Positions 5,079 to 12,050 of a stretch of DNA of 13,049 nt are shown in pieces. A program made the translations under genes and the position numbers. The DNA is from Actinomycetota bacterium. GTDB taxonomy: Bacteria; Actinomycetota; Actinomycetes; S36-B12; UBA5976. The DNA lies in NCBI GenBank assembly GCA_009923375.1, contig RFTO01000016.1, positions 1 through 13,049 on the forward strand, given 5' to 3'. Position 1 is the stretch's first letter, and each line of letters starts with the position of its first letter. A model generated the notes under the pieces. That model worked only from the letters and a program-made list of their open reading frames with translations. It searched no databases and was not told the DNA's origin.

Positions 5079-7823
5079 CTAGCGAAGTCGGGTCGGATCT
5101 CCGTGACACTTCTTGAACTTGATCCCGGCTCCGCATGGACACGGCTCATTGCGCGATGCACCTTCGAAGGCAGCGGCTTCCTCGCTGACCTCTACTCGCT
5201 CCTGCGCGTCGCCAAGTTCGGTTGGTCCGCTGTAGTGCAACTGGCGCGGCGCCTCTGGCACCTTTGCAAGCGACACGGAGGGTTCCGATGCAGACTCCCC
5301 AGCCTCTTGCGCGTCGTCAGACTCGGTGTTAACAACCACCTGGGCGTTAAACAACAAGCCAACAGACTCCTCTTTTACAGAATCCATCATCGCGACGAAG
5401 AGGTCGTAGCCCTCTCGCTGGTACTCCACCAAAGGATCACGCTGGGCCATGGCTCGCAAACCGATTCCCTCGCGGAGGTAGTCCATCTCGTACAGATGCT
5501 CGCGCCACTTGCGATCCATGACCGTCAGCAACACCTGACGCTCGAGGTCGCGCATGATCTCCGCACCCATCTGCTCCTCGCGCGTGCGGTATGCCGCAAT
5601 CGCATCCTCCACAAGTAACTCGGTCAGGAACTCATCATCGATATCGTTTTTGTTCCCACCCGACTGAGCCACCACATTCTCCGCTGTGACGGTGACTGGG
5701 TAAAGCGTGCCGAGTGCGGCCCACAGCTGTGGCAAGTCAACGCCATCCTCATTCGAGGTGTTCAGCGCTCCCACGACATAGCCGGAGATCGTGTCTTTGA
5801 TGAATGACTTGAACTCCGCTGAAAGGTCGGCGTGTTCGAGCACCCGAGTGCGCTCGGAATAGACCACTGTGCGCTGGCGATTAAGGACGTCGTCATATTT
5901 GAGGACGTTCTTTCGGCTTTCAAAGTGCAGTCCCTCAACCGATGTCTGCGCCGAGGCGATCGACTTAGCAACCATTCCCGATTCGATTGGCACGTCATCA
6001 GGCACGTTGAAGCGCTGCAGGAAGGAATTCACCATGTCGCCCTTGAACAACCGCATCAGGTCGTCTTGTAGGGACAAGTAGAAACGAGACTCACCTGGGT
6101 CACCTTGACGACCCGACCGTCCACGAAGCTGGTTGTCAATGCGGCGCGATTCGTGTCGCTCGGTGCCGAGCACATACAAACCACCGAGTCCGACAACCTC
6201 GTCATGCTCGGACTTCACTGACGCTTCAGCAGCAGCCAACGCACCTGGCCAAGCAGCTTCGAACTCCGCCGGCGTCTCAACTGGCGACAGACCTTGCTTC
6301 TCCAGCGTCTCATTAGCAATGAACTCCACGTTGCCGCCGAGCATGATGTCAGTGCCTCGTCCGGCCATGTTCGTGGCGACAGTGACTGAGCCCTTGCGCC
6401 CCGCTCTTGCGATGATGGCAGCCTCACTCTCGTGATGCTTTGCGTTCAAGACTTCGTGCTTAACGCCCCGCTTCGCCAAGAGGGCGGAGAGGTACTCACT
6501 CTTCTCCACGCTGACGGTGCCGACCAAAATAGGCTGTCCAAGCGCGTTGCGCTGGACGATGTCCTCAACGACGGCTGCGAACTTGGCCTCTTCCGTGCGG
6601 TAAACCAAATCAGACTGGTCAACTCTCTGCGGCGACTTGTTCGTTGGAATCTGCACAACGCCGAGCTTGTAAATCTGGTCGAATTCTGACGCCTCGGTCA
6701 TGGCCGTTCCAGTCATGCCAGATAAACGGGCGTAGAGGCGGAAGTAGTTCTGCAGTGTGACGGTTGCGAGGGTTTGGTTCTCCTCCTTGATCGTCACACC
6801 TTCCTTCGCTTCGATGGCTTGGTGCATACCTTCGTTATAGCGACGGCCCTCAAGCACACGACCGGTGTGCTCGTCGACGATCATCACCTCACCACTCATC
6901 ACGAGGTAGTCACGGTCGCGCTTGAACAGCTCCTTGGACTTGATCGCGTTGTTCAGCAACCCAACCATGTGGGTGTTCGCGGACTCGTAGAGGTTCGCGA
7001 TGCCGAACCACTCCTCAGTCTTGGTGATCCCAGACTCCAGTACGCCGATGGTGCGCTTCTTCTCATCGACCTCGTAATCCTCATCGCGCACGAGTCGCTG
7101 CGCGAGGCGGGCAAACTCGGCGAAGTACTGCACTGGCTGATCGGCCGGACCACTGATAATCAATGGTGTGCGCGCCTCGTCGATAAGGATCGAGTCGACC
7201 TCGTCCACGACGGCGAAGTTGTAACCACGCTGGACGCGTCCTTCTTCGGTGACGGCCATGTGGTCTCGGAGGTAATCGAATCCGAATTCATTGTTGGTGC
7301 CGTAGGTAATGTCTGCGGCATATGCCTCGGCACGTTCGTCAGGGGTCATGTGCGACAGGATGCAGCCGACCTTCAACCCAAGAAAGCGGTGGACACGCCC
7401 CATCCACTCGCTGTCACGCTCCGCGAGGTAGTCGTTCACAGTGACGACGTGAACGCCTTTGCCTGAGAGCGCATTCAAATATGCCGGCAGGGTGGAGACA
7501 AGAGTCTTACCCTCACCAGTACGCATCTCAGAGATGTTGCCCTGGTGCAGTGCTGCACCACCCATGAGCTGCACGTCGTAGTGACGTTGGCCAAGGGTTC
7601 GTTTCGCGGCCTCGCGCACGACAGCAAATGCCTCGGGCAGCAGGTCATCGAGGGTCTCACCCTGTTGAAAGCGGGACTTGAACTCTTCGGTCTTCGCGCG
7701 CAACTCCTCGTCGGAAAGGTTGACAACGAATGACTCAAGGGCGTTGACCTGCTCGGCGATGGACTCAAGTCGCTTGATGACGCGACCTTCACCAGCGCGC
7801 AGGATCTTGTCTAAGACGGACAC
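5079..7823 (-). CDS. secA: Preprotein translocase ATPase SecA
   Basis: SecA is the ATP-driven motor that pushes unfolded preproteins through the SecYEG channel. With a GTG start at 7823 it has 914 residues, a full-length housekeeping SecA1-type protein. Visible are Walker A in MRTGEGKT (100-107), TNNEFGFDYLRDHM (176-189), Walker B VVDEVDSILIDEARTP (205-220), the helicase-like segment VTVATNMAGRGTDIMLGG and LRGRSGRQGDPGESRF. The C-terminal zinc site RNEPCPCGAGIKFKKCH has Cys895, Cys897, Cys906 and His907, the CXCX8CH linker that binds SecB or ribosomes in other bacteria. The start was chosen because SVLDKILRAGEG is the usual SecA N-terminus; the 45 open codons before it overlap the regulator gene. 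There is no strong Shine-Dalgarno sequence. It lies 22 bp after the regulator and is probably cotranscribed with it and hpf. Confidence 0.97.
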   Translation of the reverse strand: MSVLDKILRAGEGRVIKRLESIAEQVNALESFVVNLSDEELRAKTEEFKSRFQQGETLDDLLPEAFAVVREAAKRTLGQRHYDVQLMGGAALHQGNISEMRTGEGKTLVSTLPAYLNALSGKGVHVVTVNDYLAERDSEWMGRVHRFLGLKVGCILSHMTPDERAEAYAADITYGTNNEFGFDYLRDHMAVTEEGRVQRGYNFAVVDEVDSILIDEARTPLIISGPADQPVQYFAEFARLAQRLVRDEDYEVDEKKRTIGVLESGITKTEEWFGIANLYESANTHMVGLLNNAIKSKELFKRDRDYLVMSGEVMIVDEHTGRVLEGRRYNEGMHQAIEAKEGVTIKEENQTLATVTLQNYFRLYARLSGMTGTAMTEASEFDQIYKLGVVQIPTNKSPQRVDQSDLVYRTEEAKFAAVVEDIVQRNALGQPILVGTVSVEKSEYLSALLAKRGVKHEVLNAKHHESEAAIIARAGRKGSVTVATNMAGRGTDIMLGGNVEFIANETLEKQGLSPVETPAEFEAAWPGALAAAEASVKSEHDEVVGLGGLYVLGTERHESRRIDNQLRGRSGRQGDPGESRFYLSLQDDLMRLFKGDMVNSFLQRFNVPDDVPIESGMVAKSIASAQTSVEGLHFESRKNVLKYDDVLNRQRTVVYSERTRVLEHADLSAEFKSFIKDTISGYVVGALNTSNEDGVDLPQLWAALGTLYPVTVTAENVVAQSGGNKNDIDDEFLTELLVEDAIAAYRTREEQMGAEIMRDLERQVLLTVMDRKWREHLYEMDYLREGIGLRAMAQRDPLVEYQREGYDLFVAMMDSVKEESVGLLFNAQVVVNTESDDAQEAGESASEPSVSLAKVPEAPRQLHYSGPTELGDAQERVEVSEEAAAFEGASRNEPCPCGAGIKFKKCHGDPTRLR

Positions 7824-7845
7824 AGGCGCATCGTAGGCGATTTCC

Positions 7846-8220
7846 CTACGCGATCTTGAGCAGCCCTTCGCGCACTGCGCGCACAACGGCCTCCATACGG
7901 TTGTGGACTCCGAGTTTCTCGTGGATGTTCCGCACGTGGTTCTTGACCGTGTTCTCACTGATATACAGGCGGCTGGCGAACGCCCGGTTGTTCAAACCCT
8001 CGGCCACAAGCGACAACACTTCCCGCTCCCGGCGCGACAAGGCCCGGATTCCTACCGCTCCCGGCTCGTTGTGGCGGACCAACTTCTCAAGTTCCATCAG
8101 CAGCGAGGAAGCCACAGCCGGAGACAGAAGTGATTCGCCGCTAGCCGCTGAGATGACAGTGTCAACCAGTTCTCGACTGCTGCAATTGCTCACCAAATAG
8201 CCTCGAGCCCCTTGCTTCAC
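7846..8220 (-). CDS. NarL/LuxR-type DNA-binding regulator with truncated receiver domain
   Basis: From the GTG at 8220 this is a 124-residue protein. Residues 1-30 (VKQGARGYLVSNCSSRELVD onward) match only the last helix-strand-helix part of a response-regulator receiver domain. The aspartate pocket and phosphoacceptor Asp are missing. Residues 58-124 are a complete LuxR-type output domain: ALSRREREVLSLVAEGLNNR (60-79) and the recognition helix ISENTVKNHVRNIHEKL (87-103). Streptomyces carries a full-length response regulator with a very similar C-terminus beside secA, so this looks like its shortened counterpart. Receiver-like sequence continues upstream in frame (ADLGAA before the GTG), while the frame itself is open back to a stop at 8338-8340 with no ATG. 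It overlaps the 3' end of hpf by 59 bp in another frame. It may be translated by coupling, be a fusion through a frameshift, or be decaying. Confidence 0.7.
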   Translation of the reverse strand: MKQGARGYLVSNCSSRELVDTVISAASGESLLSPAVASSLLMELEKLVRHNEPGAVGIRALSRREREVLSLVAEGLNNRAFASRLYISENTVKNHVRNIHEKLGVHNRMEAVVRAVREGLLKIA

Positions 8221-8590
8221 AGCGGCTCCAAGGTCCGCGCCCGTACCTTCCCCTGCGTCGTGCCCGATCCTTGTCTGCGAGTTTGCGTAGACGGGTGTGC
8301 AATCGCTCCAGGCAGGCGTCGAAGGCGGCGGCGGCCGTCACGTCGGCGAATTCCGCGCGGACCACCAGATGCGGATTGCGACAGGTGACTTGAACGCGGT
8401 TGGCGGAATCCGCCATCCGCGGGTTGCGCTCATGCTCAATCTCAACAGCCACATGGGTGAACGACCACCCGAGGCGCGAGAGCCGGGAAATCCGATCTCT
8501 CATATAAGCCTCAAGTGAGTCCGGTACCACAGTGCCGAGCGCCCGAATTGTCATCACACACTGGCCGTCATTAATCAAACTCGATGCCAT
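8162..8590 (-). CDS. hpf: Ribosome hibernation promoting factor / RaiA-like protein with abnormal C-terminus
   Basis: HPF-type proteins bind the 30S subunit near the decoding centre and promote ribosome dimerisation or dormancy. The predicted protein has 142 residues. Residues 12-110 show the HPF/YfiA fold: strand VMTIRALGTVVPDSLEAYMR (12-31), VAVEIEHERNPRMADSAN (47-64) with the ERNPR motif, VQVTCRNPHLVVRAE (66-80) and the helix AAFDACLERLHTRLRKLADK (88-107). After about residue 113 the sequence turns Arg/Gly-rich (RRRGRYGRGPWSRCEARGSR) and resembles no HPF; this part lies over the receiver remnant of the next gene in another frame. The C-terminal dimerisation domain of long HPF is absent. 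The start at 8590 has GGAGGT at 8596-8601. The upstream comF stop is 94 bp away; nothing else is seen in that gap. Confidence 0.8.
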   Translation of the reverse strand: MASSLINDGQCVMTIRALGTVVPDSLEAYMRDRISRLSRLGWSFTHVAVEIEHERNPRMADSANRVQVTCRNPHLVVRAEFADVTAAAAFDACLERLHTRLRKLADKDRARRRGRYGRGPWSRCEARGSRLFGEQLQQSRTG

Positions 8591-8595
8591 CGTCA

Positions 8596-8601
8596 ACCTC
8601 C
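8596..8601 (-). promoter_or_regulatory. Ribosome binding site fixing the hpf start
   Basis: GGAGGT on the minus strand with a 5-nt spacer precedes the ATG at 8590. This decides against the internal ATG at residue 13 (MTIRALG), which would remove the first residues of strand one of the fold. Confidence 0.7.
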
Positions 8602-8684
8602 AAAGCTGCATCCACTCGTGCCATGTCCAGCACCAATTCGGTGTGCGGGAAGTGTGGGCGCGTTGTCCGCTGAGGGGGAAAGGA

Positions 8685-9434
8685 TTAGTCAAATCTCTTG
8701 GCAAATAGTGCAACTAACGCACCCACACGCCACCCACCTGATGTCAGCAACTGACCACAATTGACCACAGTGGCACCTGTCGTGACCACATCGTCAACGA
8801 CGAACACGGCCTCGCCATCGGGCACCACCCGCCGGTTGAGTGAGAAGCCTCTGTCGGCATTGATCATCCGCTCACGTTGGCTTAGCCCCACCTGATCGCG
8901 GGAAGGGCCCCGGCGCAGAGCTGGGATGATGTCAGCCCCCGATGTTTCTGCCAGGTCCGTTAGCGGGTCACCCGCGCGCGCGATGCGAGTCCGCCAGTGA
9001 GGCGGCACGGGCACCACGCGTAACGCGCGAGCATCGTTGCACGAGGCTTGTAAAGGCGCTCCTAAAGGCGTGTTGGCACCACGCATGTCCGCAAATGCCC
9101 TGGCCATGATCAGGCGCATCACTGCTGCGGCGTTTACATCGCCTCGCTCCTTCCAATCAACGAGCAATCGCGCTGCTGCACTCGTGTACGGGGCCAGCGC
9201 CAGCACAGGTGCTGGGGCAAGGAGTTGCGCCTGCGCTGAGATCCGAGCTGGCCGCAACACGAATCCGTCGATGACGCGTGCTGGGAGATACTCGTGCCCC
9301 ACCTCACCGAGTTGTCGCGCTGAAAGCGAATGTCGAGGGCACATGAAAGCAACTGTGTATACGTGCGCGGCAAACAGGAAGTCCATCACCGTGGAAAATG
9401 TGGAGCGCAACGCAGGTGCTGCGAGCGTGTGCAT
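8685..9434 (-). CDS. comF: ComF-family phosphoribosyltransferase-like protein
   Basis: A 249-residue protein with the ComF layout: a middle segment APYTSAAARLLVDWKERGD (81-99), the strand VVPVPPHWRTRIARAGDPL (140-158), RDQVGLSQRERM (179-190), and the PRPP-binding loop VFVVDDVVTTGAT (210-222). ComF proteins are linked to DNA uptake in naturally competent bacteria; elsewhere the role is poorly defined. The N-terminal zinc finger usual in ComF is missing: the segment MDFLFAAHVYTVAFMCPRHS (17-36) sits where two CxxC pairs would be and holds only one Cys. The start ATG at 9434 is preferred because family members begin a little before the LDLLFP-like segment; ATG 9386 is an alternative. Its start lies 15 bp from the divergent membrane gene. 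In many actinobacteria lpqB lies upstream of comF, but not here. Confidence 0.82.
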   Translation of the reverse strand: MHTLAAPALRSTFSTVMDFLFAAHVYTVAFMCPRHSLSARQLGEVGHEYLPARVIDGFVLRPARISAQAQLLAPAPVLALAPYTSAAARLLVDWKERGDVNAAAVMRLIMARAFADMRGANTPLGAPLQASCNDARALRVVPVPPHWRTRIARAGDPLTDLAETSGADIIPALRRGPSRDQVGLSQRERMINADRGFSLNRRVVPDGEAVFVVDDVVTTGATVVNCGQLLTSGGWRVGALVALFAKRFD

Positions 9435-9449
9435 GGAAGTATTCACCGC

Positions 9450-10394
9450 ATGACCACCGCACAAGGATCTGATCAACCGAAGGGCCCGTTGGTGCCAGGC
9501 GGCCCGATAGCCGGCATGCAGTTCTGGCGCTTGTCCTGGCGCATCTTGCGCGCTCGAGCAAGGTTGATGATCCCCGCAGCCCTAGTTCTCGGTGCGATTT
9601 CTGCAGGTGCCCAGATGTGGCTAATCATTCGCGCGGCCGGCAGTGTCCGTGCTGCTGTGGATGCAGACATGAATCTGGCCGCAATCCTGACGCCCTTGAT
9701 GAAAGGCGGTTCGCACTCCGGGCAGCTCCTTCTCTTCGGTGTTCTCGGAGGTTTCCTTGTCACTTCATTGATCATTCCCAGCGTCGCTAATAGCGGCTTG
9801 GTTGCAGTGGTCGACGACGCGATCAACGATTCTCATCGCGCAGGTCGCGCTTACATCCGCAGCGGTGTGCGAGCGCTGCCCTCTGTGATTGGCGCGCAAG
9901 TCATCCAAACTGTGGTTGCGCTCGGACCGGTGGTGGTGGTCTACGTTGAGGTGATCGCCCAAGGCCGCGTGAATACCAAACTGGGCAGCGCTATCGACCT
10001 TTTCATCGGATTGCCACTCGCGGTCTTGGCGCTTTACCTGACGATCGGCTGGTATTTCACACCGCAAACAGTGGTGATCGAGGGGGTCAAGCCAATTGCG
10101 GCGATGAAGGCGTCCGCCGCACTCACCCGCCGCAGTCGCCTTCGTGTCATAAGCATCTTGCTGGCGACATTGCTGGTGACCGGCTTCATCTCACTTGCCG
10201 TCGCGACGCCCATCTCCTGGATTGCCACACTCAACGGCGGCAGTGCCGCAGGCCCAACCCTTGGATCACAACTCGTCAGCGAGTTCATCACTCAATGGGC
10301 GCAGCAAGCAGTGACGATTATTGCCTCGGCATCAGTGCTAACGCTGCTCTACACCGACCTCAAGCGCCGCAGCGAAGGCGCTCAGTACCTGTAG
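9450..10394 (+). CDS. Six-helix membrane protein, glycerophosphodiesterase membrane-domain-like
   Basis: A 314-residue integral membrane protein with about six hydrophobic segments (roughly 40-60, 92-115, 148-170, 184-203, 233-257, 284-301). The N-terminus is polar and cytosolic. The segment WYFTPQTVVIEGVKPIAAMKASAALT, spanning 201-226, is typical of membrane domains annotated as glycerophosphoryl diester phosphodiesterase membrane domain or DUF7847, in which a helix pair is joined by a P-V-V-EG-P-AAL-S motif. The C-terminal end LTLLYTDLKRRSEG (297-310) also fits. There is no catalytic phosphodiesterase domain, so an enzymatic activity should not be assumed. The ATG at 9450 has only a weak GGAAG 11 nt upstream; the later ATG at residue 23 is an alternative. 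It overlaps the 3' end of ahcY by 13 bp in convergent orientation. Confidence 0.7.
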   Translation: MTTAQGSDQPKGPLVPGGPIAGMQFWRLSWRILRARARLMIPAALVLGAISAGAQMWLIIRAAGSVRAAVDADMNLAAILTPLMKGGSHSGQLLLFGVLGGFLVTSLIIPSVANSGLVAVVDDAINDSHRAGRAYIRSGVRALPSVIGAQVIQTVVALGPVVVVYVEVIAQGRVNTKLGSAIDLFIGLPLAVLALYLTIGWYFTPQTVVIEGVKPIAAMKASAALTRRSRLRVISILLATLLVTGFISLAVATPISWIATLNGGSAAGPTLGSQLVSEFITQWAQQAVTIIASASVLTLLYTDLKRRSEGAQYL

Positions 10395-11890
10395 AGATCA
10401 GACTTGTAAGGCCCGCTGACGTCAACGCCGAGATAGTCCGCCTGCTCGCCTGTGAGCTTCGTTAGCTTCACGCCGAGAGCGTCGAGGTGTAGTCGTGCGA
10501 CCATCTCATCGAGGCGCTTCGACAGCGTCGAAACGCCCGTGTAATTCTCGGGAGTGTTGAACAACTCGATCTGAGCGAGAACCTGATTGGTGAACGACGC
10601 ACTCATGACGAATGATGGGTGACCCGTCGCATTGCCCAAATTCAGAAGCCGACCCTCACTTAAGACGATGATGCTGTTGCCCGCGGGGAACACCCACTCA
10701 TCCACCTGCGGCTTGATTGTCTTGCGGGTGACACCCGGGTAGGACGCCAGGCCGGCCATGTCGATTTCATTGTCGAAGTGACCGATATTGCCCAGAATCG
10801 CCTGGTGCTTCATCCGGGACATCTGCTCTGCGGTGACCACAGCGAGGCAGCCGGTGGCGGTGATGACGATATCCGCGCGCGAAATCACATCGTCCAAAGT
10901 GGACACCTCGTAGCCGTCCATCACTGCCTGCAGTGCACAAATCGGGTCGACTTCGGTGACCACCACGCGCGCACCCTGGCCGCGCAAGGACTCAGCCGAA
11001 CCCTTGCCCACATCGCCGTAACCGCAGACAACAGCGAGCTTCCCGCCGATGAGCACATCCGTGGCGCGGTTTATTCCGTCGATGAGCGAGTGGCGGCAGC
11101 CGTATTTGTTATCGAACTTGCTCTTGGTCACTGAGTCGTTCACGTTAATCGCCGGAAATAACAGAACGCCGTCGCGGGCCATTTCATACAACCGGTGGAC
11201 TCCTGTGGTCGTCTCTTCTGTGACGCCCTTGATGTCCGCAGCAAGTGCAGTCCAGTTTTGGCGACCGCTACGCAGAGAGGCGCGCAAGGTCTCCAAGATG
11301 ACTGCGTACTCCTCACTGTCGGCAGCTGTCGGCTCGGGCACCTGACCTTCGGCCTCGAATTGCGCAGCCTTGTGAACATAGAGAGTGGCGTCGCCGCCGT
11401 CATCGAGAAGCATGTTCGGGCCTGAGGCACCGGGCCACATCAGTACTTGCTCGGTGCACCACCAATACTCCGGCAGCGATTCACCCTTCCACGCATACAC
11501 CGGGACGCCCTGGGGGTCTGCTGCGGTGCCAGTGGGACCAACCACCACTGCTGCCGCGGCTTCGTCCTGAGTCGAGAAGATGTTGCACGACGCCCATCGC
11601 ACATGCGCCCCGAGGTGGACAAGTGTCTCAATCAGCACAGCGGTCTGCACAGTCATGTGAAGGCTGCCGGTGATACGTGCACCGCGCAATGGCTGGGTGG
11701 GGCCGTACATCTCCCGCATTGCCATCAGTCCGGGCATTTCGTGCTCGGCTAGGCGGATTTGATCGCGTCCAGCCGGCGCTAACGCTAGATCGGCCACGCA
11801 GTAATCGATGTGCATGCCAAGTGAATTCATCACAGTGACTGGTGCAGCGATTCTGGCGGTTTCCAAGACGGACTCTTCGATTGCGGTCAT
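10382..11890 (-). CDS. ahcY: S-adenosyl-L-homocysteine hydrolase
   Basis: AhcY reversibly splits S-adenosylhomocysteine, the product of methyl transfer, into adenosine and homocysteine in the cytosol. With the start at 11890 it has 502 residues. Clear family motifs are LAEHEMPGLMAMRE (47-60), ARITGSLHMTVQTAVLIETL (71-90), RWASCNIFSTQDEAAAA (98-114), NDSVTKSKFDNKYGCRHSL (251-269), the NAD loop VVCGYGDVGKGSAE (287-300) and the C-terminal KSDLYRY. The insertion at about 150-200 (MWPGASGPNMLLDDGGDATL onward) is the segment seen in actinobacterial and many other bacterial AhcY proteins. Usual N-termini begin closer to VADLALA, so ATG 11830 or 11815 are alternative starts; none has a Shine-Dalgarno sequence. 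A perfect 14-bp palindrome lies 13 bp before the ATG at 11890. Confidence 0.96.
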   Translation of the reverse strand: MTAIEESVLETARIAAPVTVMNSLGMHIDYCVADLALAPAGRDQIRLAEHEMPGLMAMREMYGPTQPLRGARITGSLHMTVQTAVLIETLVHLGAHVRWASCNIFSTQDEAAAAVVVGPTGTAADPQGVPVYAWKGESLPEYWWCTEQVLMWPGASGPNMLLDDGGDATLYVHKAAQFEAEGQVPEPTAADSEEYAVILETLRASLRSGRQNWTALAADIKGVTEETTTGVHRLYEMARDGVLLFPAINVNDSVTKSKFDNKYGCRHSLIDGINRATDVLIGGKLAVVCGYGDVGKGSAESLRGQGARVVVTEVDPICALQAVMDGYEVSTLDDVISRADIVITATGCLAVVTAEQMSRMKHQAILGNIGHFDNEIDMAGLASYPGVTRKTIKPQVDEWVFPAGNSIIVLSEGRLLNLGNATGHPSFVMSASFTNQVLAQIELFNTPENYTGVSTLSKRLDEMVARLHLDALGVKLTKLTGEQADYLGVDVSGPYKSDLYRY

Positions 11891-11903
11891 GGGGCGATTC
11901 TGC

Positions 11904-11917
11904 CAGTCATATGACTG
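11904..11917. promoter_or_regulatory. Perfect 14-bp palindrome upstream of ahcY (candidate operator)
   Basis: CAGTCATATGACTG reads identically on both strands. It lies 13 bp before the ATG at 11890, where a dimeric repressor would block transcription or where it could form part of the promoter. No regulator gene is adjacent, and the sequence was not recognised as a known operator. Confidence 0.5.
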
Positions 11918-11958
11918 CCGCGCGCTATGAGCGTCGCCGGCGAGCACCCGAGTCGCGA

Positions 11959-12043
11959 GGGGGCACACGCGCACACATCGCGGCATTCACTCACAGTGAG
12001 TGACGAGGTGGCCCCTGAACCGCAAGGGGGCACACACGCACAC
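11959..12043. repeat. Pair of 18-bp direct repeats flanking a palindrome in the ahcY upstream region
   Basis: GGGGGCACACGCGCACAC (11959-11976) and GGGGGCACACACGCACAC (12026-12043) match at 17 of 18 positions, offset by 67 bp. They enclose a palindrome at 11987-12003. The repeats lie between the CDF stop and ahcY, in the 160-bp gap that must hold the ahcY promoter if it has its own. Confidence 0.6.
11987..12003. repeat. Inverted repeat with 8-bp arms
   Basis: TCACTCACAGTGAGTGA has perfect 8-bp arms around one central base. No T-tract follows on either strand, and the 1-nt centre is too tight for an RNA hairpin without breaking pairs, so a protein binding site is more likely than a terminator. 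Confidence 0.5.
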
Positions 12044-12050
12044 GGTGCAC

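Noticed and set aside
4893..5618. Plus-strand open frame of 241 codons across the Rv3235-family/secA boundary
   Set aside because: It overlaps the conserved end of the Rv3235-family gene in another frame and then runs antisense to secA; no recognisable domain.
6774..7466. Plus-strand open frame of 230 codons inside secA
   Set aside because: It is fully antisense to conserved secA coding sequence, resembles no family, and has no ribosome site. Such frames are expected opposite GC-rich genes.
7824..7958. Longer secA with 45 additional N-terminal codons
   Set aside because: The extension lies over the regulator's HTH codons in another frame; family members begin at the SVLDKILRAGEG segment.
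12011..12031. Hairpin GCCCC/GGGGC after the CDF gene as an intrinsic terminator
   Set aside because: The stem is only about 5 bp with a long loop, and no T-tract follows on the minus strand.
11891..12050. SAH or SAM riboswitch upstream of ahcY
   Set aside because: I looked for the conserved core of the SAH riboswitch in the minus-strand leader and did not find it. The symmetric elements present look like DNA operator sites.
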